NCBI GenBank assembly: GCA_021798195.1
Contig: JAJZYH010000005.1
Span: 1 to 64,000, forward strand
DNA: 64,000 nucleotides
From: Thermoplasmata archaeon
GTDB lineage: Archaea > Thermoplasmatota > Thermoplasmata > Lutacidiplasmatales > UBA184
Direction of reading: 5' to 3'
The stretch's first letter is position 1, and every line of letters starts with the position of its first letter. Positions 49,120-58,067 of the stretch are shown piece by piece. The translations under genes and the position numbers were made by a program. A model generated the notes under the pieces. That model was not told the DNA's origin. It searched no databases and worked only from the letters and a program-made list of their open reading frames with translations.

Positions 49120-50004
49120 TCACCCCCCGTGAAGGACCTGCCGCACCAGGTCGGGGATCTCGTACGGGAACCGGGCCACGTGGACCCCCGCCCGGGTGAG
49201 CGCCTCCACCTTGCTCTCGGCGGTGCCCCGCCCCCGGCTGATGATGGCGCCGGCATGCCCCATGCGTTTGCCCGAGGGGGCCGACCGGCCGGCGATGTAC
49301 GCCACGGCCGGCTTGCCGAAGCGGGAGTGGATGTAATCCGCCGCTTCCTCCTCGGCCACGCCTCCGATCTCCCCCACCAGGACCACCGCGTCGGTCCCGG
49401 GGTCGTTGTGGAACATTTCGAGGGCCTCCACGAAGGTCGTCCCGGGGACGGGATCTCCTCCGAGACCAATGCAGGTGGATTGGCCGATCCCCGCCTCCGA
49501 GAGGCTGTTCACGATCTCATAGGTGAGGGTCCCACTGCGGCTGATGACCCCCACCCGTCCGGGCCGGAAGATCATGTTGGGGATGATCCCGATCTTGCTC
49601 CCCTTGGCCGGTCCGGGCGTCGCAACCCCGGGGCAGTTGGGTCCGATGATCCGGGTCCCGTGGACCCGGCCGTAATAGAGCATGGAGAGCATGTCGTGGA
49701 ACGGGATGTGCTCCGTGATGATGGCCGCGAGGGGGATCCCGGCGTCCACCGCCTCGATGAAGGCGTCCCGGGCAAACGGAGCGGGGACGAAGATGGTGGT
49801 GGCGTTGGCGCCGGTCGCCCGGACCGCCTCCTGGACCGAGTTGAACACGGGGACGCCCTCCACCGTGCTTCCCCCCTTGCCGGGAGTGACCCCCGCCACG
49901 ACCTCCGTGCCGAAGCTCTTCATGTTCCGGGTATGGATGGTCCCCTGGTGGCCGGTGATCCCCTGGACCACCACCTTGGTCTCGGGCCCCACCAGGACGC
50001 TCAT
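49120..50004 (-). CDS. sucD: Succinyl-CoA synthetase (ADP-forming) subunit alpha
   Basis: [45 protein letters not shown]. Confidence 0.96.
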   Translation of the reverse strand: MSVLVGPETKVVVQGITGHQGTIHTRNMKSFGTEVVAGVTPGKGGSTVEGVPVFNSVQEAVRATGANATTIFVPAPFARDAFIEAVDAGIPLAAIITEHIPFHDMLSMLYYGRVHGTRIIGPNCPGVATPGPAKGSKIGIIPNMIFRPGRVGVISRSGTLTYEIVNSLSEAGIGQSTCIGLGGDPVPGTTFVEALEMFHNDPGTDAVVLVGEIGGVAEEEAADYIHSRFGKPAVAYIAGRSAPSGKRMGHAGAIISRGRGTAESKVEALTRAGVHVARFPYEIPDLVRQVLHGG

Positions 50005-51185
50005 GAAGCGCCTCCCGGGGCCGGGATGGCCTCCGACGGGGGGGCGGGACCCCCTGGGTTCCTCCCGTTCCTCTCGAGGGCCACCACCTGCCGGGCCGCT
50101 TCCGCGAGGCTGGTGAAGGAACCCACCCCCGCCTTCCGGAGGATCTCCACCCCCTCCTTCTCGTTGTTCCCGCGGATCCGGGCCACGAGGGGGAACTTGG
50201 GAGGCGCGAGCCGCATCGCCTCCACGAGCCCGTTGGCCACGGTGTCGCAGCGGGTGACCCCTCCGAAGATGTTGATGAACACCACCTTGGGGTGGGCCTC
50301 GCTCATGAGGAGGAATGCCTCGGCGACCTTCTTGGGGTCGTCGGTCCCCCCCAGGTCGAGGAAGACCCCGGGGGCACCCCCTTCCTGGGAGAGGACGTCG
50401 AGAGTGGCCATGGTGATCCCCGCCCCGTTGGCGATGACGCCGATGTCCCCTCCGATCTCCACGAAGGCGATCCCCTTCTCGTGGGCCTTTGCCTCGAGAG
50501 GGGTCAGGTCCCCGGTCAGTTTCTCGTACTCCGGATGGCGGAAGAGGGCGTCGTCCTCGATGATGACCTTGGAATCCAGGGCCACCAGGGCTCCCCCCAC
50601 CAGGGCAAGAGGGTTGATCTCCACGAGTTCCGCGTCCTCCATGACGAAGATCCTCCACAGGGCCTGGAGCGTGGCATCCAGGGAGGGGTTCGCGGACGGG
50701 GGAAGGCCGAGGGCCGCCGCGACCTCCCGCCTCTGGTAGCTCACGAGACCCACCATGGGGTCGATGGGGATCTTGAGGATCTTCTCATCGGGGACCGTCT
50801 CGATCTCCATGCCACCGGACGCGCTGGCCATGAGGAGGGGAAGACGGCGGGAACGGTCCAGGGTCAGGGAGACATAGAACTCCCGGGCGATGGGGAGCTT
50901 CTCCTCGAGAAGCACCTGACGCACCCTTTCTCCCTTGAACTCCTGGCCCAGGATCCCGCCGGCCCGAGACCCTGCCTCCTCCGGGGTCTCCGCGAACTGG
51001 ACCGCCCCCCCCTTGCCGCGGCCGCCGGACAGCACCTGGGCCTTGATGACGCAGGGGAGGGGGACCTTGCCCTGCGCCACGAGATCCCGCGCCTCGTTCG
51101 CCGAAGTTGCCACGTGTCCCCGGGGCAAGGGGATCCCGTACTTCCGGAAGATCTCCTTCCCGCGGTATTCGGCCAGCTTCACCAT
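50001..51185 (-). CDS. sucC: Succinyl-CoA synthetase subunit beta
   Basis: ATP-grasp; [32 protein letters not shown]-type motif; 4-nt overlap with sucD. Confidence 0.96.
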   Translation of the reverse strand: MVKLAEYRGKEIFRKYGIPLPRGHVATSANEARDLVAQGKVPLPCVIKAQVLSGGRGKGGAVQFAETPEEAGSRAGGILGQEFKGERVRQVLLEEKLPIAREFYVSLTLDRSRRLPLLMASASGGMEIETVPDEKILKIPIDPMVGLVSYQRREVAAALGLPPSANPSLDATLQALWRIFVMEDAELVEINPLALVGGALVALDSKVIIEDDALFRHPEYEKLTGDLTPLEAKAHEKGIAFVEIGGDIGVIANGAGITMATLDVLSQEGGAPGVFLDLGGTDDPKKVAEAFLLMSEAHPKVVFINIFGGVTRCDTVANGLVEAMRLAPPKFPLVARIRGNNEKEGVEILRKAGVGSFTSLAEAARQVVALERNGRNPGGPAPPSEAIPAPGGAS

Positions 51186-51368
51186 GGAAAGACGCCTCGG
51201 GAGGTCGCGACGGGTGCGGGAGTATAAGGTTTGCATCGCACGGCGCGCCGGGCGGTCCCCGGAATGCCCCGGGGCGCCTGTTCCCCGCCGAAATCTATTA
51301 GGCGGGACGACCCTGCGCTGGCCAACAAGAGGGGGGCCAGGTCCGCCTTGCCCCCTCGCCCCGGACCC

Positions 51369-52010
51369 ATGGTGAACACCGATCTGGCCTTCGCGGTGGC
51401 GGCGACGGTGAGCGTGTTCGCCATCGTGGACCCGGCGGGGACGCTTCCGTTCTTCGTGACCCTCACCGATGGGTTCACCCCGGAGGACAAGAGGGTCGTC
51501 CTGCACCGGGCCATCATCGTCCTGGGGGCGACCCTGGCCCTCTTCGCCCTCTTCGGGAGATACCTCTTCGCGGCCTTCGGGTTCACCCTGTTCGCGTTCG
51601 AGATCGCGGGAGGGATCCTCCTCTTCTTCGTGGCCTACGAGATGCTCAACGGCCAGACCGCGCGGACCAAGCTCACCGAGAAGGATCGGGACGAGGCCCT
51701 CCGCCGCCGCGACGAGATCTCCATCGTTCCCCTGGGCATCCCCCTCCTTGCGGGCCCGGGGGCCATCTCCACGGTCATGATCTACGAAGGGAACGCGGGC
51801 GCCGACCCCTTCCGCTTCCTGGCCGTCTTTGTGGCCATCGCCATCACCACGGCGGCCTCCTTCGTGATCCTCCATTACGGCCAGTTCATCTTCCGCCACC
51901 TGGGCCGCATCGGCATCATGGCGATCTCCCGGGTGATGGGGCTCCTCTTGGCCGCCGTGGCGGTCCAGTTCGTCATCAACGGGATCGTGGGGACGATCCA
52001 CCTGTTCTGA
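51369..52010 (+). CDS. MarC-family membrane protein
   Basis: VFAIVDPAGTLPFFVTLT, SIVPLGIPLLAGPGAISTVMIY. Confidence 0.9.
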   Translation: MVNTDLAFAVAATVSVFAIVDPAGTLPFFVTLTDGFTPEDKRVVLHRAIIVLGATLALFALFGRYLFAAFGFTLFAFEIAGGILLFFVAYEMLNGQTARTKLTEKDRDEALRRRDEISIVPLGIPLLAGPGAISTVMIYEGNAGADPFRFLAVFVAIAITTAASFVILHYGQFIFRHLGRIGIMAISRVMGLLLAAVAVQFVINGIVGTIHLF

Positions 52011-53280
52011 GGGGCCCCGGGACCGCCTCCGCCGGAGGATCGGTCCCTTCGTGGGGGGAGAGGGATTGCCCGATGTCCTCCAGGAGGCGCGCCGCCACCC
52101 GGTCCTTCCGGCCCGTGTAGGGATGCGGCTTCCCCTCGGGACGCACCAGGAGGACCTGGGCCTCCTCGGCCCCCATGGTGGCGACGGGGTTCGCCACCAC
52201 CATGTCGCACTGGTTCTCCACGAGGCTCGCGCGGGCCCGGGCCACGAGTTCCTCCCCGGAGGGGACCGCCTCCAATTTGAAGGAGATGAGGAGGGTGGGG
52301 GAGGGGGCCGCGCGGCGGAGCAGGGGAAGGATCTTCTCCGTCCGGTCCAGGGAGACGAGCAGGGTGGATCCCTGCGAGGACGGGATCTTCCCGGAACGAG
52401 CCCGGGGAACGAAATCGGAGAGGGCGGCGGGCACCAGGATGGCATCCATGTGCCGGAGCCTGGCTCGGGCTTCTCGGATCAATTCCCGGAGATCCCCCAC
52501 GGTCCGGAAGCGCCGGGCCTCGAGGAAGGAGGGGATGGGCACCCGGAGATCGCCGAGCCACGTCTCCACATGCGCCCCCCGGAAGAATGCCTGCTGGGCC
52601 AGCTCCAGGGCCATCCTTCCGCTCCCTTCGTTGGTCAGGGAGCGGACCTCGTCGAGCGGTTCCGAGGTGGACCCCCCGATCACCAGGACCCTGCGCCCCC
52701 GCCACGGAAGGGTCCCCAGGCGATGGAGGACGTGGGCGGACAGCACCTCCGGCCCGGGAAGCTTGGATTCTCCTTCCTCCTCCACGGGCGGGATGAAGGT
52801 GACCCCCTCTGCCTTGAGCCGCTCCAGGTTCTGGAGGACGAAGGGGTTCCGGAGCATGTCGGAGTGCATGGCGGGAGCCACGAGGACCGGGACCCGGGCG
52901 CCCAGGGCCACGGAGGCGCAGGTGGTGACCGGGGTGTCGTCGATGCCCAGGGCCACCTTGGAGAGCGTGTTCGCCGTGGCCGGGGCGAGGAGGAGGAGGT
53001 CGGCGCGGCCCGGACCGGGCCCGAAGAGCCGGATGTGCTCCACGTCGCCCGTGAGCTCGGTGACGGGAGGCTTTCCCGTGGCGAACCGGACGGCCTCCGG
53101 CGAGAGGAGGTTCCGGGCATCCGGGGTCATCACCACCTCCACCTGGGCCCCGTGGCGGATGAGTTCCCTCGCCAACCGGGGGACCTCGATGGCGGCGATG
53201 GAGCCCGAGACACCCACGACGATGAGCCTCCCCGCGAGGAGCTGGGTCCGGCGGCCCCGGATGGCCTCCGATGGGTGCAC
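51976..53280 (-). CDS. coaBC: Bifunctional phosphopantothenoylcysteine decarboxylase/synthetase
   Basis: GVSGSIAAIEVPRLARELI, LLLAPATANTLSKVALGI, APAMHSDM; GGSTSEPLDEVRSLTNEGSG, VALVANPVATMG-like C-terminus. Confidence 0.94.
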   Translation of the reverse strand: MHPSEAIRGRRTQLLAGRLIVVGVSGSIAAIEVPRLARELIRHGAQVEVVMTPDARNLLSPEAVRFATGKPPVTELTGDVEHIRLFGPGPGRADLLLLAPATANTLSKVALGIDDTPVTTCASVALGARVPVLVAPAMHSDMLRNPFVLQNLERLKAEGVTFIPPVEEEGESKLPGPEVLSAHVLHRLGTLPWRGRRVLVIGGSTSEPLDEVRSLTNEGSGRMALELAQQAFFRGAHVETWLGDLRVPIPSFLEARRFRTVGDLRELIREARARLRHMDAILVPAALSDFVPRARSGKIPSSQGSTLLVSLDRTEKILPLLRRAAPSPTLLISFKLEAVPSGEELVARARASLVENQCDMVVANPVATMGAEEAQVLLVRPEGKPHPYTGRKDRVAARLLEDIGQSLSPHEGTDPPAEAVPGPLRTGGSSPRSR

Positions 53281-53399
53281 GCCACCGGAGAACCCTTCCT
53301 CATCTTAAGGAGTTGGAGGGAGGGAGGGGCGCCCAAGCGCCGCTCCCAAACCAGAAACGGACCTCGATGGGCCCACCGGGCGGGTCGCTCCCCGGGGGC

Positions 53400-54338
53400 T
53401 CAGTGCACCGGTTCCGTCGCCGGGTTCCGGGAGGGAGGGGATTCCAGCGTCCGGACCGCCTTGATGGCGGCGAGGAGGATCTCGCTCCGGGGGGGTTCCT
53501 CCCGGTTGCCCCGGCAGATGGCATCGATGGAGATGACGTGGGAGGTTTGGGTCGCCTGGTTGAGGAGGACGGTGACCGATTCCGCCCTTGCCACGCACGG
53601 CTCTGCCTGGACCGCTTCCCGGATCCGTGCCAGCGCCACCGCCGGGTCCACCTCGGCGCGGAGCTCGTACTTGGTGCGGACCCAGCGTTCGGGGACCTCG
53701 TGGGAGATCACCGCCGCCTGGATGAGCACGCTGTTGGGGATCCGAAAGAGCGTCCCCTCATCGGTCTCGATGCTCGAGTAGACGAGCCCCATGGACCGGA
53801 CGCGGCCGGTGAACCCGGGGATCACCGTGTCCTGGGAATAGAACTTGGGGGGGTAGGCGGGCGCAATCAGCCCGTACTGCCACGTGGTGATGGTCACCCT
53901 TTCCCCGGGCTCGATGGGCCGGGCGAAGACCAGGGCGATCCCGGCCACCACATTGGAAAGGACCTCCTGGGCCGCGAGGCCCAGGACCAGTCCCCCGAAG
54001 GTCCCGCCAGCCAGGAGGTCCAGTCCATTCACCCCGGCCGCCGCGAGCACCAGGAAGGCGAGGACCACGGCCGCCACCAACCGGTAGACCGTGAAGGCAA
54101 GAGAGGCCCGTTCGGGCCCCATGGTCTTCGTCGCGGCCCTGCGGACGAGCCAGCCGATCCATACGATGGCGATGATCCCGAGTCCCGCCACGAGGGCCAC
54201 TCGGAACGGGAGCACGTAGGCCGGGGGGACCCACCGCGTGGCGGGCAGGAGGAGGAAGAGTACCAGCCCCAGGAACGTGAGGGCCAGGGCGACGAAGGCG
54301 GCGGATCTCCCTGCAAGGTGAGAGGGTTGTCCGTTCAT
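53400..54338 (-). CDS. MscS-type mechanosensitive channel
   Basis: TM helices then GGLVLGLAAQEVLSNVVAGIALVFARPIEPGERV. Confidence 0.9.
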   Translation of the reverse strand: MNGQPSHLAGRSAAFVALALTFLGLVLFLLLPATRWVPPAYVLPFRVALVAGLGIIAIVWIGWLVRRAATKTMGPERASLAFTVYRLVAAVVLAFLVLAAAGVNGLDLLAGGTFGGLVLGLAAQEVLSNVVAGIALVFARPIEPGERVTITTWQYGLIAPAYPPKFYSQDTVIPGFTGRVRSMGLVYSSIETDEGTLFRIPNSVLIQAAVISHEVPERWVRTKYELRAEVDPAVALARIREAVQAEPCVARAESVTVLLNQATQTSHVISIDAICRGNREEPPRSEILLAAIKAVRTLESPPSRNPATEPVH

Positions 54339-54514
54339 GGCGGCCCGTTCCTCGTGGTCCGCAAAGGGCGGGGGCACAAAACCATGCCGTGACTCTTCAG
54401 AAATGCGCTCCGGGAGCCGGGGCGCGCTTCCAAAGGCTGGACGCGTGCCGGGGGATGGGGGTCGATCCGCTGAGGTCAGTGCCTTATTATCCCTCTCCAC
54501 CCCTCCGCCCGCCG

Positions 54515-55285
54515 ATGCCGAAGCCATCGGGGTCGAAACGGTCCCCCCGGCCTTCCCGTACGCGTCCGGGACCGGCCTCCCGGGCCCCCTCCGCAAGGCC
54601 GCCCGGGGTCGTGGTGTTCGACATGGATGGGACGATCTTCGACGACATGGGCCTCATCGGTCGTACGGCCGCGGAGGTGATCCATGAGGCCTTCGGGACG
54701 CCGCTGGAGGAGGCGAGGCGCCAGTATTTCCAGACCACGGGGAAGCCCTTCGAGCTCCAGCTCCAGGAACTCTACCCGGACTCCACCCCCTACGAACGTC
54801 TCTCCACGGCGCAGAAGTTCCACCAGGCCAAGGTGACCAACGCCTACGCGCACACCTCCTTCTTCCCCGAGATGCCGCGGGTCCTGAAGCAATTGGACCG
54901 GGAGGGCTGGATCCTCGTGATCTCCACGGGCGCGGAGCGGGAGATGGCCCAGCTCCTTTTGGAGCGGGAAGGTCTCGCATTCTTCTTCCGGGAGGTCCTG
55001 GGGGCGGCCCAGGGCACCAAGGTGGAGCATCTGAAGGAGTACCGGCGGCGCTGGCCCGGCCTCCCCCTGATCCTCGTGGGGGACTCCCGCTTCGATATGG
55101 AGGCGGCCCGGGAGGTTCCCGGGACCATGGCGCTGGGCCGTGCGTGCCTCCTCCCCGGCTGGACCATCTCGCCCGCCGATCTGATCCGGTGGGGAGCCCG
55201 CTGGGCCGACTACCACCTCGAGGAACTCCCGCAGGAGCTACGGCGCCTCATCGAGGACCCCCATCACCCCGCGTCGGTCCCGTGA
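54515..55285 (+). CDS. HAD-superfamily hydrolase
   Basis: VVFDMDGTIFDDMG, LVISTGA, LILVGDSRFDMEAAR. Confidence 0.92.
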   Translation: MPKPSGSKRSPRPSRTRPGPASRAPSARPPGVVVFDMDGTIFDDMGLIGRTAAEVIHEAFGTPLEEARRQYFQTTGKPFELQLQELYPDSTPYERLSTAQKFHQAKVTNAYAHTSFFPEMPRVLKQLDREGWILVISTGAEREMAQLLLEREGLAFFFREVLGAAQGTKVEHLKEYRRRWPGLPLILVGDSRFDMEAAREVPGTMALGRACLLPGWTISPADLIRWGARWADYHLEELPQELRRLIEDPHHPASVP

Positions 55286-55471
55286 AGCGACCCGGCTCGG
55301 GGATGCTTCCCGGGACCGCGGCCGCGACCCTCGGGATCCTCCCATGCGCACCCGCGCTGGGACGAGGGAAGATGGGAGGGGTCTACCCCGGTGGGGCCGC
55401 GTCTTGCCGCACCCCGTGAAACTGGACCCGGGAATCCTGGGATGGCCGCTCCAGGGGGTCCATATTGGGAG

Positions 55472-55578
55472 GGCCGGGACCGAGATTCTCCGGGAAGGGG
55501 GTGGGGCCCCCTTCCCATTTGAACCCGGGTCGAGGGATCCACAGTCCCCCAGGATAACCAAACTACCCCATCCCGGCC
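55472..55578 (-). tRNA. tRNA-His (anticodon GTG) with a 32-nt intron in the T-loop; encoded G-1
   Basis: G-1 then GCCGGGA/TCCCGGC acceptor, C73; D-arm GGGTAGTTTGGTTATCC; anticodon arm GGGGA-CTGTGGA-TCCCT; T-stem CCGGG/CTCGG after intron removal. Confidence 0.87.
55486..55517 (-). other. Predicted tRNA-His intron at position 59/60 with BHB-like boundary
   Basis: 10-bp hairpin GGGAAGGGGG-CCCCA-CCCCCTTCCC flanked by symmetric AA|T bulges; splicing restores TTCAAAT-CTCGG. Confidence 0.8.
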
Positions 55579-55602
55579 ACGGCCGGCGGCCACAGTTCAC
55601 CC

Positions 55603-55612
55603 GCATATATCC
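55603..55612 (-). promoter_or_regulatory. TATA box of tRNA-His
   Basis: ggatatatgc (minus strand) about 29 nt upstream of G-1. Confidence 0.65.
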
Positions 55613-55673
55613 ATTGTCCAACGAAGAACTGCGGCCCCTCGGGCACGGGGGAGGCAGTGGGGGGGGCGCGGAC

Positions 55674-56648
55674 CTAGGTCCCCCGGGGGGATCTCCACAC
55701 GGTCCGCACGGCCACATCGCCCGTAGCGGCGTCCACCCGGGCGAGGACCCCGGGGGCCCTGCCGAAGGTGGTGAACTCGAGGGAGTACCAGAACACCTCG
55801 TACCCCCGTTCATCCCGGGAGACCTCGGCGAAGCGGTAGGAGTCCGCGAGGAACCGGGAGGCCTTCGCGATGGAAGGGAGCGATCGGGCGAGCGCATCCC
55901 CCTCGGTCTCCACCGGGCCCGGGCGGATCTCCGGGGGCGCCTCGACGTCCAGGGCCCGCTCCGGGGTCGTGTACCCCGTTCCCCACCGGTACTCCCGCCA
56001 GCGGATCCGATAATGGCCGGGACCCGGGGACTCGTCCACGAGGATCCAGCGGCGCGGGTTCCCCGTGGGGATCACGCCCCCGTACCCGTCCCTCCGGCGG
56101 AGCCGCTGCACCTGGATGCGACCGGCCCCCCGGATGACGAGGTACGCCCCGTAGACCCCCACCAGGACCCATGCGGTGACGATCCAGACATGGAGGGGGA
56201 CGGCTCCCCGCTCCGAGATGAGGACGAAGAACGAGAGGAGGGTCATGGTCATCGTGGCGAAGTTCACGGCCCGGTCGGCGTCGAGGCGCAGCTCCTTGGT
56301 GGAGAAGGGGGCAAGGGGAGGGACCGAGAAATGGGTGAACCCGTCCAGGAAGACATGGGAAAGGCCTCCCCCCTCCATCGCCAGGAAGGTGAGGTACCCG
56401 TTGAGCCCCGGGACCAGGTACGGGCCCAGGATGGCCCCGCCGAGGGCGATGATGGTGACTCCCAGGAGCGAATGGGTGATGCCATGGTGCCGGAAGATGG
56501 GGAACCGGCGGGAGAGCGGGTAGAGCAGGATGTCGGCATCCGGAAGGGCTCCCGCGAGGGCTCCCGCCGCGATGTAGGTGGGATACGTGGGGCCCCAGAT
56601 GGCGAAGGTGAGGAGGTAGGCGAACAGGATGTGGGTGAAGAGGTCCAT
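55674..56648 (-). CDS. Membrane-bound metal-dependent hydrolase (YdjM/DUF457-like)
   Basis: MDLFTHILFAYLL, LPDADIL, HHGITHSLLG, LSHVFLDGFTH. Confidence 0.88.
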   Translation of the reverse strand: MDLFTHILFAYLLTFAIWGPTYPTYIAAGALAGALPDADILLYPLSRRFPIFRHHGITHSLLGVTIIALGGAILGPYLVPGLNGYLTFLAMEGGGLSHVFLDGFTHFSVPPLAPFSTKELRLDADRAVNFATMTMTLLSFFVLISERGAVPLHVWIVTAWVLVGVYGAYLVIRGAGRIQVQRLRRRDGYGGVIPTGNPRRWILVDESPGPGHYRIRWREYRWGTGYTTPERALDVEAPPEIRPGPVETEGDALARSLPSIAKASRFLADSYRFAEVSRDERGYEVFWYSLEFTTFGRAPGVLARVDAATGDVAVRTVWRSPRGT

Positions 56649-56710
56649 GTGCGGCCTTCCCGAGCCTTGGCGCCGGAGAAGAGTTCCACCGGAGGGCCGC
56701 CGGCGATGGG

Positions 56711-56977
56711 CTACACCAGGGAGGCTTCGAGGACTTCCACGTTCTCCACGTGCGGCACCGCGGACAGGCTTTTCTCCACCCTTTCCTGGATCCCCCCGGC
56801 ATCCGGCATCTGGACCGCGAGGAGTAGTGCCCGGAGGCCGTAGGCGATGTCCTTCACCTGCATTCCCCGCAGCTGGACATCCGCGGGGAGGGCGTGGCGC
56901 ACGGACTCGGCGAGGCCCCGCATGTCCACCTCCACGCCGGTGGGCATGATCCGGTAGGTCACGGATACGGTTCCCAT
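56711..56977 (-). CDS. ef1b: Translation elongation factor aEF-1 beta
   Basis: MGTVSVTYRIMPTGVEVDMRGLAE...VKDIAYGLRALLLAVQMPDAGG. Confidence 0.95.
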   Translation of the reverse strand: MGTVSVTYRIMPTGVEVDMRGLAESVRHALPADVQLRGMQVKDIAYGLRALLLAVQMPDAGGIQERVEKSLSAVPHVENVEVLEASLV

Positions 56978-57006
56978 GGGAGATCCTCCTCGTTACGCGG
57001 GGCCCC

Positions 57007-57225
57007 TCACGGACCCTGGAAGCCGCACACGCGGCAGATGTACGGGACGGATTGGTCCCGGCATTGCCGACACCGGCCGATGATCCCCTTGCCGCAGGAG
57101 GGGCACACGAAGGTCACGGAGCCCCTTGTGGTGAGGGAGATCCCGCAGGACGAGCACCGATGCTCGTCGGCCGAAAAGGGGCTTGCGGCGGCCTCGTAGG
57201 GGGCCGCGGTGGAGGGTGCGCTCAT
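57007..57225 (-). CDS. Zinc-finger micro-protein (HVO_2753-like)
   Basis: CSSCGISLTTRGSVTFVCPSCGKGIIGRCRQCRDQSVPYICRVCGFQGP: four CxxC knuckles. Confidence 0.9.
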   Translation of the reverse strand: MSAPSTAAPYEAAASPFSADEHRCSSCGISLTTRGSVTFVCPSCGKGIIGRCRQCRDQSVPYICRVCGFQGP

Positions 57226-58067
57226 GTGGACTTCTTCCGCCGTCCTCGGCGGGGGCCCAAAATCAGGGTCGATATAAAGATGGCCGCCACCGCCACCCCG
57301 GCGCCCCCCAGGTAGTACGGCGTGTAATCCACGGGGGGCGGCGTCACGTAGAACGAGATGGACTCGGTGGGGCTACCCGTGGAGAAGAGGAGGAGCCCGG
57401 GAGGGCCCATGATCTCCAACGTGAACGTGTGCCATCCCGGCGTGAGGGAAAGGGTGCTGTAGTTGTAGTGGAGGTCGAAGTCCGCCTGCGGAGCCATGGA
57501 AGGGACGGACACGTTCCCCACCACGGTCCCGTCCAGCTGGACCTCCACCTCCACGTGGGAGACGGTGAAGTTGTTGGGGTTCTGGAGCACCGCGTTCACC
57601 GAGTAGGGGAGGACCACCGTGAACGCGGCGGTGAAGTTCTGCGAGGCATTGTCGCTCTTGTTGGAATAGGCGAAGCTGGTCACCTCCACCTCGAGCTCGA
57701 AGTTCCCGGTGATGTTGGGCGCCTGGACGGTCACGTTGGCGGTGTTGTTGACGAACACCCCTTGCGGGGGGGCCACGAGCCCCGAACTGGTGTTGCCTCC
57801 GATGAGGCTCGCGTGGTACGACAGGTTCCCCGTGGTGGACCCGTTGGAGGCCTCGGCGGGTCCCCCGTGGGCCGTGAAGTAGAAGGTCGCCTTGGCGCTG
57901 ATCCCCAGGACGGAAGGACCCTGGATGGTGGCCTGGATCGGGGGGGAGGATGCGGACCGGCTCGCCGGCGCCCCCACGGTGAGCCCGGGGGCCACGAGGA
58001 GCGCGCCCAACGCACAGAGGACCATGGCGAGGGTCCACCCGGAGGGAGTGGTCCGGTGCCGTCTCAT
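57222..58067 (-). CDS. Secreted C-terminally membrane-anchored protein with many N-glycosylation sequons
   Basis: Signal peptide, multiple NxS/T, C-terminal TM YYLGGAGVAVAAIFISTLIL + RRGRRKKST; 4-nt overlaps with the genes on both sides. Confidence 0.75.
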   Translation of the reverse strand: MRRHRTTPSGWTLAMVLCALGALLVAPGLTVGAPASRSASSPPIQATIQGPSVLGISAKATFYFTAHGGPAEASNGSTTGNLSYHASLIGGNTSSGLVAPPQGVFVNNTANVTVQAPNITGNFELEVEVTSFAYSNKSDNASQNFTAAFTVVLPYSVNAVLQNPNNFTVSHVEVEVQLDGTVVGNVSVPSMAPQADFDLHYNYSTLSLTPGWHTFTLEIMGPPGLLLFSTGSPTESISFYVTPPPVDYTPYYLGGAGVAVAAIFISTLILGPRRGRRKKST

